DNA of 64,000 bases from Bacillus sp. es.036 (GCF_002563635.1 NZ_PDIZ01000001.1:1550001-1614000), one strand, 5' to 3'. Counted from the first letter of the stretch, positions 40,903 through 51,536 are shown. The notes: generated by a model not told the origin, from the letters alone. Numbers and translations: made by a program.

Positions 40903-42963
40903 TTATTTTTCTAATTCTTTCATGACTTTATCCACGTCGGTCTCAGGAAGTGAACAGCTAAAATTTTCACAAATGTAGATGGTCGTTTCGTTTGTTTTCT
41001 CAAAGTTAGCAACGAATGGGGCTGCTTCTGTTAGTTCCGTCGGATCTTCGACGCTCATTACGGTTAGTTCAGGTAAAAAGTTTTGCTGTAGAAACTGTAT
41101 CAATCTTTCTTTATTGCGATCTTGGTTTGAACCGACGATGACCACTTCTTTAGAAGAAGATCGTGCATAGAGCTTACTCATTAAGAAATAAGCATGACCA
41201 CTTGAATACGATGATACATCACCTGAAAAAGCGGTAAACATCCGATTCGCCCACTTATCATATTTCATTTCGCCGGTTAACTTCGATAAACGTAGCAACT
41301 GAAGAACAGCAACGCTATTTCCAGATGGGAGAGCGCCATCGTGAACATCTTTCGGTCTTGCGATCAATCGATCAGCATCATGGCCATATAAGTAGAATCC
41401 TCCAGAACTCTCATCCCAAAACAATTGGTGCATATCATCAGAGATTTTTTTTGCTTTAACAAGATATTGGGAGTCATACGTTGCTTCATACAATTCATTT
41501 AACGCCCAGAGTCCATACGCATAATCGTCATGATACGCTTTGGATTTCACTTCTCCATCGCGATAACGAGCCATTAAACGTCCATCGATCACCATGTTTT
41601 CTTCAATAAATCGATACGACTTTTCAGCTAATTGAGTGTATTCAATTTGTTGAAACGCCCTTCCAGCTTTCGCAAATGCCGCAATCATTAACATGTTCCA
41701 ACTCGTTAAAATTTTATCATCTTTATACGGATGAACTCGTTTTTCTCTCTCGGCATAAAGTTTCTTTCTTGCTGTCTCCAGTTGTGTTTGGACGTCTTCT
41801 TCTGTCAGGTTGAATGATTTAGCAATCTTTGAAAGATCCGTTTTGATTAAGTTAGGAATGTTTTTCCCTTCGAAATTTCCTCTCGCTGTGATGTCATACA
41901 CTTCAGAGTACAGAGAGCCAAGTTCTTCACCTAAGATTGTGTGAACTTCTTCTTTTGTCCACACATAAAACTTGCCTTCTTCCCCTTCAGAATCAGCATC
42001 TTCTGCGGAATAAAAACCTCCATCATTCCCTGTCATGTCACGTTGTACGTATTCGAGTATCTCACAAGCAACTCGTTTGTAGCGTTCATTCCCAGTGACT
42101 TGAAATGCTTCGGTATAGGTAAGCGCAAGCATGGCGTTATCATACAGCATTTTTTCAAAATGGGGCACAAGCCATTCCTGATCGACAGCGTACCTCGCAA
42201 AACCAAACCCTACGTGATCATAAATGCCACCATTCGCCATAGCATCTAGCGTTCTCGTCACCATCGTTAAGCATAGATCCTGATTATATTGACGATAATA
42301 CCGTAGCAAATACATCAACATATGAGGGGATGGAAATTTCGGGGACTGACCGAAACCACCAAATATCGTATCAAAGGAATTTTGCATTTGACCAAATGCT
42401 TTATGTAACGGCTCTTCTGTTAGTTCTCCACCTTCCGCATTCATTCGTTCTTGCAATGACGCGGTTATTTTATCTCCAATTCCTGTAATTCGCTCAGGAT
42501 TTTCCTTGTATTGCTGATAAAGCTGCATGATCGCATCTTTAAATCCCGGTAGATTGTATCGACTTTCTTTCGGAAAATAAGTTCCCGCATAAAATGGCTT
42601 TTGATCTGGTGTAATAAATACATTCAACGGCCACCCGCCCTGACCGGTTAATCCCTGACAAACCTTCATATAAATGGAATCAATATCAGGACGTTCTTCC
42701 CGATCAACCTTAATCGCTACAAAGCGGTCATTTAGAAGTTTTGCCGTCTCCTCATCCTCAAAGCTCTCTCTTTCCATCACATGACACCAATGACAAGTCG
42801 AATATCCAATCGAAACAAGCACAGGCTTGTTTTCTCTTTTCGCTTTCTCAAACGCTTCTTCTCCCCACGGATACCAGTTAACTGGATTGTGGGCATGTTG
42901 AAGCAAATAGGGGGATTTTTCATGAATTAATTTATTTTCATACGGCTGATTGCTGTTTTTCAT
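40903..42963 (-). CDS. yyaL: thioredoxin-fold DUF255 protein (YyaL family)
   Basis: 686 residues, the YyaL/spermatogenesis-associated protein 20 length. The N-terminal thioredoxin-like domain has [13 protein letters not shown], the CHWC motif in [18 protein letters not shown] and [12 protein letters not shown]; the rest is a six-hairpin glycosidase-like toroid ([61 protein letters not shown]). Role is not settled. It has a clear ATG with GGAGGGTGA upstream and its own terminator. Symbol by similarity to B. subtilis YyaL. Confidence 0.93.
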   Translation of the reverse strand: MKNSNQPYENKLIHEKSPYLLQHAHNPVNWYPWGEEAFEKAKRENKPVLVSIGYSTCHWCHVMERESFEDEETAKLLNDRFVAIKVDREERPDIDSIYMKVCQGLTGQGGWPLNVFITPDQKPFYAGTYFPKESRYNLPGFKDAIMQLYQQYKENPERITGIGDKITASLQERMNAEGGELTEEPLHKAFGQMQNSFDTIFGGFGQSPKFPSPHMLMYLLRYYRQYNQDLCLTMVTRTLDAMANGGIYDHVGFGFARYAVDQEWLVPHFEKMLYDNAMLALTYTEAFQVTGNERYKRVACEILEYVQRDMTGNDGGFYSAEDADSEGEEGKFYVWTKEEVHTILGEELGSLYSEVYDITARGNFEGKNIPNLIKTDLSKIAKSFNLTEEDVQTQLETARKKLYAEREKRVHPYKDDKILTSWNMLMIAAFAKAGRAFQQIEYTQLAEKSYRFIEENMVIDGRLMARYRDGEVKSKAYHDDYAYGLWALNELYEATYDSQYLVKAKKISDDMHQLFWDESSGGFYLYGHDADRLIARPKDVHDGALPSGNSVAVLQLLRLSKLTGEMKYDKWANRMFTAFSGDVSSYSSGHAYFLMSKLYARSSSKEVVIVGSNQDRNKERLIQFLQQNFLPELTVMSVEDPTELTEAAPFVANFEKTNETTIYICENFSCSLPETDVDKVMKELEK

Positions 42964-43024
42964 TTTGTCACCCTCCGTTTCTTCGCATCATTTTCTTTTC
43001 AGTGTATCAAAATGTTGTGCGTTA

Positions 43025-43053
43025 AAACAAAAATAAGCGGGATCACCGCTTAT
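43025..43053 (-). terminator. terminator after the DUF6241 gene
   Basis: Minus-strand GATAAGCGG, loop TGATC, CCGCTTATTTTTGTTTT. The stop codon of the gene lies in the left arm. Confidence 0.85.
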
Positions 43054-43582
43054 CGTATGTTTTTTCGATATAGGCTTGTTCTTCTTCTGTTGTCATTAAT
43101 CTTTCCGCTTTCCCTATCGTTCCTCCATTTAAATTCCAAATGTAGTTATGTACATCAACTGCATTATTAAAGTTTCCTTTATCCCATTTTGTTAAAGCTT
43201 CCGTATAAAAATCCTGGTACTTATACTCTTCTGGCGTCCCTTTTACTTTATCTAGCACCTCGAGCATATTATCAATCCGCTCCTCAGAAATTTGATAGAT
43301 CCCCCACTTATCTTCTGCTATAACTTTTTGATGGGTCATTCCATGTATATAATCCTGAAATTTACTTTCACTTGGAATACCATCTGACGTAATGGATTCT
43401 TCACCATCATCCACGTAACGCTCTGGATCAACAGATGAACCCTTTTCATCACTTATAGCTTCAGCTTCTTGTGTTTTTTCTTTTAAACTCCAATCTAAAT
43501 CTGAAATAAACCAGTACGTAAGTCCAAGGATAAGGACTACCATTGATGTAATTGAAATAACTAACGTTTTTGTTGAAGCCAT
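43043..43582 (-). CDS. membrane-anchored DUF6241 family protein
   Basis: 179 residues. The N-terminus MASTKTLVISITSMVVLILGLTYWF is a signal anchor, followed by an acidic linker and the conserved domain FQDYIHGMTHQKVIAEDKWGIYQI, AVDVHNYIWNLNGGTIGKAERLMTTEEEQAYI. This wording is that of DUF6241 proteins of Bacillus. Function is unknown; the domain would be outside the cell. A 12-bp palindrome GGTATTAATACC lies about 80 nt upstream (43664-43675), possibly an operator. Confidence 0.82.
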   Translation of the reverse strand: MASTKTLVISITSMVVLILGLTYWFISDLDWSLKEKTQEAEAISDEKGSSVDPERYVDDGEESITSDGIPSESKFQDYIHGMTHQKVIAEDKWGIYQISEERIDNMLEVLDKVKGTPEEYKYQDFYTEALTKWDKGNFNNAVDVHNYIWNLNGGTIGKAERLMTTEEEQAYIEKTYDKR

Positions 43583-43828
43583 TAAATGCGACAGCTCCTT
43601 ACCTCTGATTCCGCCTGTGTGACGTACAGCTTTTGAAATTGTAACTCTCTCAATCTAATAAAGGGTATTAATACCTATTTTTGCATACATTTCTATAAAA
43701 ACAAGGGAAATAACCTTATTTTCTGAATATTTATCAAAAAAATGAAGAACTTCAGGCTACAACTAGGCGAATGGATTAGCATGTCCGATACCTTCTACAT
43801 AAAGTATTGATAGATAGGAGGTGGTAAT

Positions 43829-44083
43829 ATGGGAAGTCGTCGAAGTGCTAGTAACCGAAGAGCTAACATTAAGCGAAACCGAACTGAAGGTGAAACAAGG
43901 GGTCGTTGTGGCTGTAAAGATAATGATACAGCGGGTCGCGAAACCGCTCCTAGCTGTTCTCGATACTGCTCCAACGTTTGTCGCCGTTTATTTCCTTTAG
44001 ACTTTACACGTTGTTTTAACGACTGTGTGTCGTGCCAAAAAGATGTGGTTTTTGAAACAGATCACGAATTTTACGAAGATTAA
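43829..44083 (+). CDS. small Cys-rich basic protein (possible spore coat or metal-binding protein)
   Basis: 84 residues with eight cysteines in three groups (RCGCK; SCSRYCSNVC; RCFNDCVSC) and an N-terminal basic part (GSRRSASNRRANIKRNR). I do not recognise the family. A GGAGGTGG site lies 5 nt before the ATG. A CATAAAGTA element (43798-43806) upstream matches the sigma-K -10 CATANNNTA, but no good AC -35 is at the right distance, so a sporulation role is only suggested. It ends in a strong terminator. Confidence 0.75.
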   Translation: MGSRRSASNRRANIKRNRTEGETRGRCGCKDNDTAGRETAPSCSRYCSNVCRRLFPLDFTRCFNDCVSCQKDVVFETDHEFYED

Positions 44084-44094
44084 TGGCTAATCAG

Positions 44095-44130
44095 AAAGGA
44101 CAATCCCTTTTTACAGGAATTGTCCTTTTT
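44095..44130. terminator. terminator between the Cys-rich gene and hutH
   Basis: AAAGGACAAT pairs with ATTGTCCTTT around a 14-nt loop, ending in TTTTT on the plus strand. It may also help terminate hutH from the other side. Confidence 0.85.
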
Positions 44131-44145
44131 CCTTCCCCAAACGTA

Positions 44146-45663
44146 TTACCCTAGTATAAATTGACCATGAATATTCCATTGAAATTGATCTGCACGTAAC
44201 CACATTGTAAGAGCTTCAATGTCATCTGAAAAGACGCGATCTTCCTCAATCGAGGATACGATTGTTCGTCCTTTCTCATATAACTTCTGAGCAGATGTAG
44301 AGGCTAATGAAATGCCCCGGATTTCTAATGCTTGCATCGCACATATCATTTCAATCGCAACCACTTTCTGGGTATTTCCTATAATTTGATAAGCATGACG
44401 AGCACCAATTGTTCCCATACTTACGTGATCTTCCTGGTTTGCGGACGAAGGGATACTATCCACACTCGCTGGATGGGCGAACGTTTTGTTTTCTGATACG
44501 AGGGAAGCAGCCGCATATTGCATAATCATGGCACCAGACTGGAGACCGGGATCCGGGCTTAAAAATGCCGGCAAATCATTTAACTGCGGATTAACGAGCC
44601 GTTCCACTCTCCGTTCTGAAATATTAGCCATTTCGGCTACGGCGATTTTGAGAAAGTCCATCGCAATGGCAATAGGTTGACCGTGAAAATTCCCACCAGA
44701 GACGACCGTTTGGCCGTTTTCTAAAATAAGAGGATTATCTGTGGCAGCGTTCATTTCAATCTCAAGCTTTTCTTTTACATAACCTAGACTCTGTCTTGAG
44801 GCCCCGTGAACTTGCGGCATGCATCGTAAGGAGTAGGCGTCTTGCACCCGTTTTTGTCCTTGATGTGTCACGAGCTTGCTATCACTCGTTAACTTTCTTA
44901 TTCGTTCGGCAACCTCCATTTGCTCAGGGTACCCTCGTGCTTCATGTATCGCTGAATGAAAGGCGTCAATAATCCCTTCCAGTGCTTCAAGGGTCATCGC
45001 GCCGATCCAATCACACTGATCCATTAAACGCTCTGCTTCAATATAGTTGATCACTCCCATCGCCGTCATTGCTTGTGTCCCATTAATAAGGGCAAGACCT
45101 TCTTTTGCCTTTAAGGTAAGTGGGGAAATACCTCGTTCATCGTAAACACCTTTTGTTGGTACAATTCTCCCTTGGTAATGAACTTTTCCTTCTCCTACAA
45201 GAACTAACGCAAGGTGAGAGAGCGGCGCTAGATCCCCGGAGGCTCCAAGAGATCCTTGACTTGGAATAACGGGAATAATTTCTTCATTTGCTAGATCACA
45301 AAGACGTTCGACAACACATGGGCGAACGCCGGAATACCCTTTTAATAACGCATTAAGTCGTAATACGACCATGGCTTTACTGACTGGTTCAGGAAAGTAT
45401 TCCCCTACCCCACAGGCATGGGAACGTATAAGATGAAGTTGAAGAGTATCGACATCTTTATCTTGAATCCGAACGTCGCTGAATTTACCGAAACCTGTAT
45501 TAATTCCATACACAGTCTCCCCACTTGCTACGATCTTCTCAACTGCTAACCTGCTTTTCATAACCTTTTCCATACTGATCGGGTCAATCGCAATTCCTTC
45601 TCCTTCGTATATGACACGTTTCATTTCCATTAAAGTTAACGTAGAGCCATTTAAATGAACCAT
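44146..45663 (-). CDS. hutH: histidine ammonia-lyase
   Basis: 505 residues, standard length. The MIO cofactor forms from A141-S142-G143 in [45 protein letters not shown] and [18 protein letters not shown] are further active-site blocks. It removes ammonia from histidine to give urocanate, the first step to glutamate. Here hutH is the last gene and follows hutP across a HutP-type terminator, instead of leading the operon as in B. subtilis (hutP-hutH-hutU-hutI-hutG). Confidence 0.97.
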   Translation of the reverse strand: MVHLNGSTLTLMEMKRVIYEGEGIAIDPISMEKVMKSRLAVEKIVASGETVYGINTGFGKFSDVRIQDKDVDTLQLHLIRSHACGVGEYFPEPVSKAMVVLRLNALLKGYSGVRPCVVERLCDLANEEIIPVIPSQGSLGASGDLAPLSHLALVLVGEGKVHYQGRIVPTKGVYDERGISPLTLKAKEGLALINGTQAMTAMGVINYIEAERLMDQCDWIGAMTLEALEGIIDAFHSAIHEARGYPEQMEVAERIRKLTSDSKLVTHQGQKRVQDAYSLRCMPQVHGASRQSLGYVKEKLEIEMNAATDNPLILENGQTVVSGGNFHGQPIAIAMDFLKIAVAEMANISERRVERLVNPQLNDLPAFLSPDPGLQSGAMIMQYAAASLVSENKTFAHPASVDSIPSSANQEDHVSMGTIGARHAYQIIGNTQKVVAIEMICAMQALEIRGISLASTSAQKLYEKGRTIVSSIEEDRVFSDDIEALTMWLRADQFQWNIHGQFILG

Positions 45664-45699
45664 ACCTATCGCCTTCTCTCATTCAAATTGATCTTCTCA

Positions 45700-45745
45700 A
45701 AACAAAAAGAGGCGGCAATGGAACATACCGTTCCATTGCCGCCTC
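45700..45745 (-). terminator. hutP-hutH intrinsic terminator (attenuator)
   Basis: On the minus strand the 16-bp perfect stem GAGGCGGCAATGGAAC / GTTCCATTGCCGCCTC with a 5-nt loop is followed by TTTTTGTTTT. It stands between the hutP stop and the hutH start, so transcription of hutH needs anti-termination. Confidence 0.93.
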
Positions 45746-45762
45746 CTCATCACTCATTACTT
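45743..45762 (-). promoter_or_regulatory. HutP-binding NAG triplet cluster
   Basis: The transcript reads AAG-TAAT-GAG-TGAT-GAG-GAG just before the terminator stem. Three NAG triplets are spaced by exactly 4 nt, which is the spacing known for B. subtilis HutP sites (there UAG N4 UAG N4 UAG). The last GAG is the start of the terminator stem, so HutP binding would compete with hairpin formation. Confidence 0.75.
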
Positions 45763-45772
45763 TAGGCAGCAT

Positions 45773-46213
45773 TTATCCTATATGATTAATTCCAAGACCA
45801 AACGTTTCATGTTCAAGCCCTTTTACTGGAGCGCCAATTGTTCCATAAAAAGCGACAGCAATCCATTCTCCTTCATCAAAATGCTCATAAGGTGAGCCAC
45901 GGACAATCGCAAAACGTAAGCCCACGGTTCGCATCATGTCTCCTGCACCTATCTGGCCACGCATAACCCCTTCTAATGCCTCTAATATGGCATGATATAA
46001 GGCATGCGTCTCTCGATAAAGCTCTTCTGAAATAATCTTATTCCTTTTAGCAGATGTTTCAACAGCTGAAATGACTTTCTGCATACTCATTGATCCAGAC
46101 TTTCCCTGACAATAATCCACATCTTTCAGCTGATGAGAAAATGGTTCTAGCTCATCAGGAGTTAATGACGCTACGAGCATCGCTAATTTACCAATCAATA
46201 TCTTTTGTGTCAT
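45773..46213 (-). CDS. hutP: hut operon anti-terminator HutP
   Basis: About 146 residues, close to B. subtilis Hut[45 protein letters not shown], and [14 protein letters not shown] and [29 protein letters not shown] are family-typical. HutP hexamers bind NAG triplets in mRNA when L-histidine and Mg2+ are present. The ATG at 46213 is 5 nt after AGGTGA; a GTG at 46222 is an alternative. It has its own promoter overlapping the end of hutG. Confidence 0.95.
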   Translation of the reverse strand: MTQKILIGKLAMLVASLTPDELEPFSHQLKDVDYCQGKSGSMSMQKVISAVETSAKRNKIISEELYRETHALYHAILEALEGVMRGQIGAGDMMRTVGLRFAIVRGSPYEHFDEGEWIAVAFYGTIGAPVKGLEHETFGLGINHIG

Positions 46214-46239
46214 TTCTCTCACCTGTCCACGTTTCTACT

Positions 46240-46253
46240 AGTTACTAGTAACT
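46240..46253. repeat. 14-bp perfect palindrome at the hutP transcription start
   Basis: AGTTACTAGTAACT is its own complement and lies at the predicted +1 of hutP, 7 nt or so after the -10. It could be an operator of an unidentified regulator. Confidence 0.5.
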
Positions 46254-46259
46254 CCTTTT

Positions 46260-46289
46260 ATTGTAAGCGTTATCAATGCTGGTGGTCAA
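46260..46289 (-). promoter_or_regulatory. hutP promoter with overlapping cre site
   Basis: Minus strand: TTGACC (46284-46289), 18-nt spacer, TACAAT (46260-46265). The cre TGTAAGCGTTATCA (46262-46275 on plus) matches all 14 positions of TGWNANCGNTNWCA and covers the -10, so CcpA should block this promoter on preferred sugars. The -35 overlaps the hutG stop codon. Confidence 0.82.
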
Positions 46290-47296
46290 GATGATTCCCT
46301 TCCTATAACCTTTCGTTTACAAACTCCCGTTATAAAAGAAAGCATTGTATGAACGGCACTTTTCACCCCGATCTCCCCTACATCTTTTCGAGGATCGAGG
46401 CAAACGATGTCCATCGCCTTCACTTTCGGATGCTCACCCGCTAACTGAACAGCGTCAAACAACTCTTCCGTTCTCATACCTCCAGGAGTTGCTGCGGGCG
46501 CTGCTGGATTACAAGAAATATCAAGGACGTCCATGTCGACCGTTAAGTAAATCGTGTCAACGGTCTTTTCAAGTTGAGCTAAGGCATCTTGAAGGACATG
46601 ATGGATACCCTTTTTTCTTACTGTTTTCATCGTCGTGTAATGAACCCCATGTTCATCAGCATATTTTTTTAGCTCTAAACTATTAAAAAAACCGTGAAGT
46701 CCGATATTATGCACGTGCTTTCCTTCCACCGTATGGCTTTCTATGACCTGCCTTATTGGCGTACCATTTGCGGGCCCTAAATCCTCTAAGTTTCGTAAAT
46801 CAAAATGTGTATCTAATTGCAAGATACCAATCGTCTCATTTTGATGCACCTGCTTCCAGCCTTTAATCAACATGGCCGTTATCGAATGATCCCCGCCCAT
46901 CGTTAAAGGTATTGTATGGGGGTGCTGTTCTCTCATCGCTACCATAGCCTGTTGAATTTGATCATGGGTATACCGTATATCTGTCACATGCTGTTTAACA
47001 TCACCAAGATCGATTGCTTTTAAATGAGCTAGATCAACGTCCTCGTCAAGATTATAGGTACGAAATGAACGCCATGCTCTTCGCATCGCATCAGGATTCT
47101 CACTTGCTGCGGATGTACTAATCGATGACTTTGATAAGGGAACACCGAGAATGGTAATGTCGTAGTCTTCCCAATTTGGCGTTGATTCTCCTATCGTTTC
47201 AATCCATTCATTCACCGTAAGATCAAATTGTTCATCCGTTTGCTTTGACCAAATCATGGTTGGGCGATTTAACATTGGGTATGGATATCCCCTCAT
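46286..47296 (-). CDS. hutG: formimidoylglutamase (arginase family)
   Basis: 336 residues. Manganese ligands are seen in MGGDHSIT, LQLDTHFDLR (DxHxD) and TVDMDVLDIS. It hydrolyses N-formimino-L-glutamate to glutamate and formamide, the last hut step. The ATG at 47296 overlaps the hutI stop (TGA) by 4 nt and lies 9 nt after AGGAGG. Its N-terminus MRGYPYPMLNRPTMIWSKQ is longer than usual but in line with the ribosome binding site. Confidence 0.95.
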   Translation of the reverse strand: MRGYPYPMLNRPTMIWSKQTDEQFDLTVNEWIETIGESTPNWEDYDITILGVPLSKSSISTSAASENPDAMRRAWRSFRTYNLDEDVDLAHLKAIDLGDVKQHVTDIRYTHDQIQQAMVAMREQHPHTIPLTMGGDHSITAMLIKGWKQVHQNETIGILQLDTHFDLRNLEDLGPANGTPIRQVIESHTVEGKHVHNIGLHGFFNSLELKKYADEHGVHYTTMKTVRKKGIHHVLQDALAQLEKTVDTIYLTVDMDVLDISCNPAAPAATPGGMRTEELFDAVQLAGEHPKVKAMDIVCLDPRKDVGEIGVKSAVHTMLSFITGVCKRKVIGRESS

Positions 47297-48567
47297 AAAA
47301 GGTGTCCTCCTACGACCAGCGCCACGCCTCCTTTAATCACAGTATCGACATGATTCATTCCATACTGATAGGAAAGAGTAAGGTAATTAGGTACATCAAA
47401 TATTGTGATGTCCGCTTTTTTACCAGCTTCAAGACTCCCTGTAGTATCCGCACACCCAACCGCATGTGCAGCATTAATGGTTGTCGCAGTTAATACCTCT
47501 TCAGGTGTCATCCCCATTTTCAAGCATCCAAGATTCATGATAAAAGGAAGAGAGAGTGTAGGAGATGAACCAGGATTTGCATCCGTAGATAGTGCTATAC
47601 CTACTCCAGCATCTATCATCTTTCTTGCTTGAGCAAAATCAGCCATTAGGAAAAACGCCGTACCCGGAAGTAGTACTCCCATCACGCCTGCTTCAGCCAT
47701 ATCCTTTATTCCCTGATCTGATGCTCTTAGAAGATGATCAGCCGAAATAGCCCCAACAGAAGCCGCTAACTCCGCTCCTGCATAAGGTTCAATCTCATCA
47801 GCGTGAATTTTAGGAATAAGTCCGTAATCTTTACCAGCTTCTAGTATGCGCTTTGATTGATCAGGGGTGAAAACGCCACGTTCACAGAAAACGTCATTAA
47901 ACGTTGCCAGCTTCCGATTGGCTACTTCTGGAATCATTTCGGAAATCACTTTCGATACAAACGTTTCGGGGTTACTCTTTTCTGATAAAGGAATTGCGTG
48001 CGCACCCATAAACGTGGAAATCACATCGATCGGATGAGATTCATGTAGTTGTTTCGCAACTTCTAATTGTTTTATTTCATGTTCTAATGACAGACCGTAA
48101 CCGCTTTTCGCTTCAACTGTTGTCACTCCGTGTAATAAAAATTGATTCAAACGTTTTCTAGACTGTTCGAACAATTCTTCATAACTTGCTTTTTGTGTCG
48201 CACGCGTAGTGGCATGAATGCCTCCACCAGCTTCCATAATTTCCATATATGTCTTCCCTTGTAACCGCATCGCGTATTCATTTTCTCTCGTACCAGCATG
48301 AACAAGGTGCGTATGGGGATCGATTAACCCTGGAGTTACCACTTTTCCCGCCGCATCAATTTGCTCTGAAAGTGCCACTGAATCTTTGTATTTCGCTACC
48401 ATTTCGTGCGATGATCCAACTTCCACAATGATTCCATCTTCTATATAGACAGCGCCATTTTCAATCAGTCCTATTTGCGACATTTTCTCTTTTATTGCTG
48501 GACGGTCAGAGTACCCTGACATTGTGATCAGCTGTGCAGCATTTTTTATTAATAGTCGTGCAGTCAT
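47293..48567 (-). CDS. hutI: imidazolonepropionase
   Basis: 424 residues of the amidohydrolase superfamily. The metal site is GLIDPHTHLVHAGTRENEYAMRLQGKTYMEI, then EAKSGYGLSLEHE, FMGAHAIP, IHADEIEPYAGAELAA and LSTDANPGSSPT. It opens imidazolonepropionate to N-formimino-glutamate. AGGAGGTAGAG precedes the ATG at 48567. It lies 14 nt after hutU and overlaps hutG, so the three are one unit. Confidence 0.97.
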   Translation of the reverse strand: MTARLLIKNAAQLITMSGYSDRPAIKEKMSQIGLIENGAVYIEDGIIVEVGSSHEMVAKYKDSVALSEQIDAAGKVVTPGLIDPHTHLVHAGTRENEYAMRLQGKTYMEIMEAGGGIHATTRATQKASYEELFEQSRKRLNQFLLHGVTTVEAKSGYGLSLEHEIKQLEVAKQLHESHPIDVISTFMGAHAIPLSEKSNPETFVSKVISEMIPEVANRKLATFNDVFCERGVFTPDQSKRILEAGKDYGLIPKIHADEIEPYAGAELAASVGAISADHLLRASDQGIKDMAEAGVMGVLLPGTAFFLMADFAQARKMIDAGVGIALSTDANPGSSPTLSLPFIMNLGCLKMGMTPEEVLTATTINAAHAVGCADTTGSLEAGKKADITIFDVPNYLTLSYQYGMNHVDTVIKGGVALVVGGHLL

Positions 48568-48580
48568 ATCGCTCTACCTC

Positions 48581-50248
48581 CTATTTCTTTCGTAGCATCG
48601 GAACATGAATGCCTTTCTCCTCTGCCGTTTTCTTCGCTAAATCATAGCCTGCGTCAACATGACGAACAACACCCATTCCAGGATCTGTTGTTAAAACACG
48701 TTCAATTCGCTGCTCTGCCTCTTTCGTCCCGTCTGCCACAATAACCATACCTGCGTGGAGCGAATAGCCCATACCAACACCACCGCCATGGTGGACGCTA
48801 ACCCAACTTGCCCCACCAACACTATTAATCATCGCATTTAAAATCGGCCAGTCAGCAACTGCATCGCTTCCATCTTTCATTGCTTCGGTCTCTCGATTCG
48901 GCGAAGCGACGGAGCCAGAGTCAAGGTGATCACGGCCAATCACAATCGGAGCACTTAATTCCCCGTTCGCCACCATGTTATTAATGATCTTCCCAAACTT
49001 TGCTCGTTCCCCATACCCAAGCCAACAAATACGAGAAGGAAGTCCTTGAAAACTAATTTTCTCTCGCGCCATACGAATCCAATGACAAAGGTGCTCGTTG
49101 TCACTAAACTCGTTTAAAATCACTTCATCTGTTTTATAAATATCTTTTGGGTCTCCAGACAGAGCTACCCAACGAAAAGGGCCCTTCCCTTCGCAAAACT
49201 GCGGTCGGATATAAGCTGGTACAAATCCAGGAAAATCGAATGCACGTTGAACGCCTTCATCTTTAGCAACTTGGCGAATATTATTCCCGTAATCGAATGT
49301 TACGGCTCCTTGCTTTTGCATCTCAAGCATTGCTTCTACGTGTATGGCGATACTTTGTTTTGCTAGTTTACTATATTGATTTGGACTCTCTTTACGAAGT
49401 TTCCCTGCTGCTTTTATATTTAAGTTAATAGGGTAATAGCCGTTTAAAGGGTCATGAGCAGAAGTTTGATCAGTTAAAACGTCAGGAATAAATTTATGAT
49501 CGATCATCTTTGGTAACATTTCTGCTACATTACCAAGCAAACCAATGGAAAGAGCTTCACCTTTATTTCGGGCTTTCTTAGCCATTTCAATCGCTTCCTC
49601 AAGATTAGCGGTTGACGTATCAAGATAGTTAGTATCGATTCGTCGCTGAATCCGTTTTTCATCCATTTCGATTGCAATACAAACGCCTCCGTTAAGAGTG
49701 ACGGCAAGTGGTTGCGCCCCGCCCATCCCTCCTAAGCCTGCTGTTAACGTAATCGTATTCCTTAAACTACCATTAAAATGCTGCTTCCCACATTCAGCAA
49801 ATGTCTCATACGTTCCCTGTACAATCCCTTGACTGCCAATGTAAATCCAGCTCCCAGCTGTCATTTGTCCATACATCATCAACCCTTTTCGATCGAGTTC
49901 ATGAAAGTGGTCCCAATTTGCCCAGGCAGGCACCAAATTTGAATTAGCCATCAGCACTTTAGGCGCATCCTTGTGAGTCTTAAAAACAGCTACTGGCTTC
50001 CCAGATTGGATCAAAAGTGTTTCATCATTCTCCAGTTCCTTCAATGAACGAACAATCGCTTCATAGCACTCCCAATTCCGCGCCGCTTTCCCGATTCCAC
50101 CGTAGACTACGAGATCCTCTGGATTCTCAGCGACATCAGGATGTAAATTATTACTGAGCATTCGTAAAGCAGCTTCCTGAATCCATCCTTTGGTATGGAG
50201 AACTGTGCCTCGATACTGCTCTACTTTGGTTGCTTTTGTATCCGCCAT
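48581..50248 (-). CDS. hutU: urocanate hydratase
   Basis: About 555 residues. NAD-binding blocks [22 protein letters not shown] and [19 protein letters not shown] are visible, and the active-site Cys is in [13 protein letters not shown]. It converts urocanate to imidazolonepropionate. It leads the hutU-hutI-hutG unit, with its own promoter, and no HutP-type terminator in its leader. The ATG at 50248 lies 8 nt after AAAGGG; a GTG at 50257 sits within that spacing. Confidence 0.97.
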   Translation of the reverse strand: MADTKATKVEQYRGTVLHTKGWIQEAALRMLSNNLHPDVAENPEDLVVYGGIGKAARNWECYEAIVRSLKELENDETLLIQSGKPVAVFKTHKDAPKVLMANSNLVPAWANWDHFHELDRKGLMMYGQMTAGSWIYIGSQGIVQGTYETFAECGKQHFNGSLRNTITLTAGLGGMGGAQPLAVTLNGGVCIAIEMDEKRIQRRIDTNYLDTSTANLEEAIEMAKKARNKGEALSIGLLGNVAEMLPKMIDHKFIPDVLTDQTSAHDPLNGYYPINLNIKAAGKLRKESPNQYSKLAKQSIAIHVEAMLEMQKQGAVTFDYGNNIRQVAKDEGVQRAFDFPGFVPAYIRPQFCEGKGPFRWVALSGDPKDIYKTDEVILNEFSDNEHLCHWIRMAREKISFQGLPSRICWLGYGERAKFGKIINNMVANGELSAPIVIGRDHLDSGSVASPNRETEAMKDGSDAVADWPILNAMINSVGGASWVSVHHGGGVGMGYSLHAGMVIVADGTKEAEQRIERVLTTDPGMGVVRHVDAGYDLAKKTAEEKGIHVPMLRKK

Positions 50249-50380
50249 CTTCGTCACCCTTTCAGAATCATTTCCTAATAAAATCGTAGCATCTGATACA
50301 GAAACGATATAGATAACCAGATTTTGATTAATAGGAAATACTTTATAAACAAGAAGACCATTTCGATAAACAACAAATAA

Positions 50381-50408
50381 TTTATAGTATTTTTTTTAGA
50401 AAAGTCAA
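50381..50408 (-). promoter_or_regulatory. hutU promoter in the 397-nt hutU-fda intergenic region
   Basis: Minus strand TTGACT (50403-50408), 16-nt A-rich spacer, TATAAA (50381-50386). The leader to hutU is about 125 nt and contains no terminator. In the rest of the gap to 50645 only AT-rich sequence and a short dyad AAAATCCGATGATTTT (50513-50528) were seen; the plus-strand aldolase promoter could not be placed with confidence. Confidence 0.7.
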
Positions 50409-50645
50409 TTAAACTATTTATCTCTTATGATTTAAGATAGCGAATTATGGGTAATGTCAATAAGTGATCTTTAAAGGAAAAATCACACTCTATGTAAACT
50501 CATGCCCTGATTAAAATCCGATGATTTTCTTAAACAGCGATCCTTGGATAAATCCATAGAAAATTTGGTGTTAATTATGATGGAAAAATGGGAAGAGTAT
50601 AGATGGTTGCATGATGAAGTTTAGAATTAAAAGGAGTGGAAAAAC

Positions 50646-51536
50646 ATGAACAACAGTCAATTTGACAAAATCAAGAACGGAACAGGATTTATTGCAGCGC
50701 TTGATCAGAGTGGTGGAAGTACACCTAAGGCTCTTGCAGAATACGGTGTTCCTGAAGATTCCTACTCTAATGAAGAGGAAATGTTTGATCGTGTCCATCA
50801 GATGAGAACAAGAATCATTACTTCACCTGCTTTTAGTGGAGAGAAAATTCTTGGCGCTATCCTATTTGAACAAACGATGGATCGTGAAATTGAAGGCAAG
50901 TATACAGCTGACTATCTTGCAGATAAGGGGATTGTCCCTTTCCTAAAAGTAGATAAAGGACTAGCCGATCAAGAAAATGGCGTTCAGCTTATGAAACCAA
51001 TTCATGATTTAGATGAAACGCTTGGTCGTGCAAGTGAACGTAAAATTTTCGGTACAAAAATGCGCTCGGTCATTCATGAGCCAAATGAAAGTAGTATCAA
51101 GGCTGTTGTAGAGCAGCAATTTGATATCGGTAAGCGAATACTTGGTGCTGATCTTATGCCAATTATTGAACCAGAAGTAAACATTCACAGTGAAGACAAA
51201 GAGAAATCAGAAGAAATTTTACGCGAGGAAATCCTAAAACAGCTTAATGATTTGTCAGAAGATCAAAATGTGATGCTTAAACTTTCGATTCCTACAAGAG
51301 CGAATGCGTATAAACAATTAATTGAGCACCCTCGTGTATTGCGCGTTGTTGCGCTATCAGGTGGGTATTCACGTGAGGAAGCGAACGAAAAGTTAAAAGA
51401 AAACGATGGTCTTATTGCAAGCTTCTCTAGAGCGCTTGCTGCTGATTTAAATGCTAATCAGTCTGATCAAGAATTTAACGATGCTTTACAGAGCGCAGTG
51501 GACTCTATTTACGACGCTTCCGTAAATAAAAAATAA
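50646..51536 (+). CDS. fda: fructose-bisphosphate aldolase, class I
   Basis: 296 residues, same length as staphylococcal FdaB-type class I enzymes. The N-terminus [43 protein letters not shown] and [11 protein letters not shown] (Schiff-base Lys region) are typical. It cleaves fructose-1,6-bisphosphate without metal in glycolysis and gluconeogenesis. AAGGAG lies 8 nt before the ATG. It forms a single-gene unit with its own terminator. Confidence 0.95.
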   Translation: MNNSQFDKIKNGTGFIAALDQSGGSTPKALAEYGVPEDSYSNEEEMFDRVHQMRTRIITSPAFSGEKILGAILFEQTMDREIEGKYTADYLADKGIVPFLKVDKGLADQENGVQLMKPIHDLDETLGRASERKIFGTKMRSVIHEPNESSIKAVVEQQFDIGKRILGADLMPIIEPEVNIHSEDKEKSEEILREEILKQLNDLSEDQNVMLKLSIPTRANAYKQLIEHPRVLRVVALSGGYSREEANEKLKENDGLIASFSRALAADLNANQSDQEFNDALQSAVDSIYDASVNKK

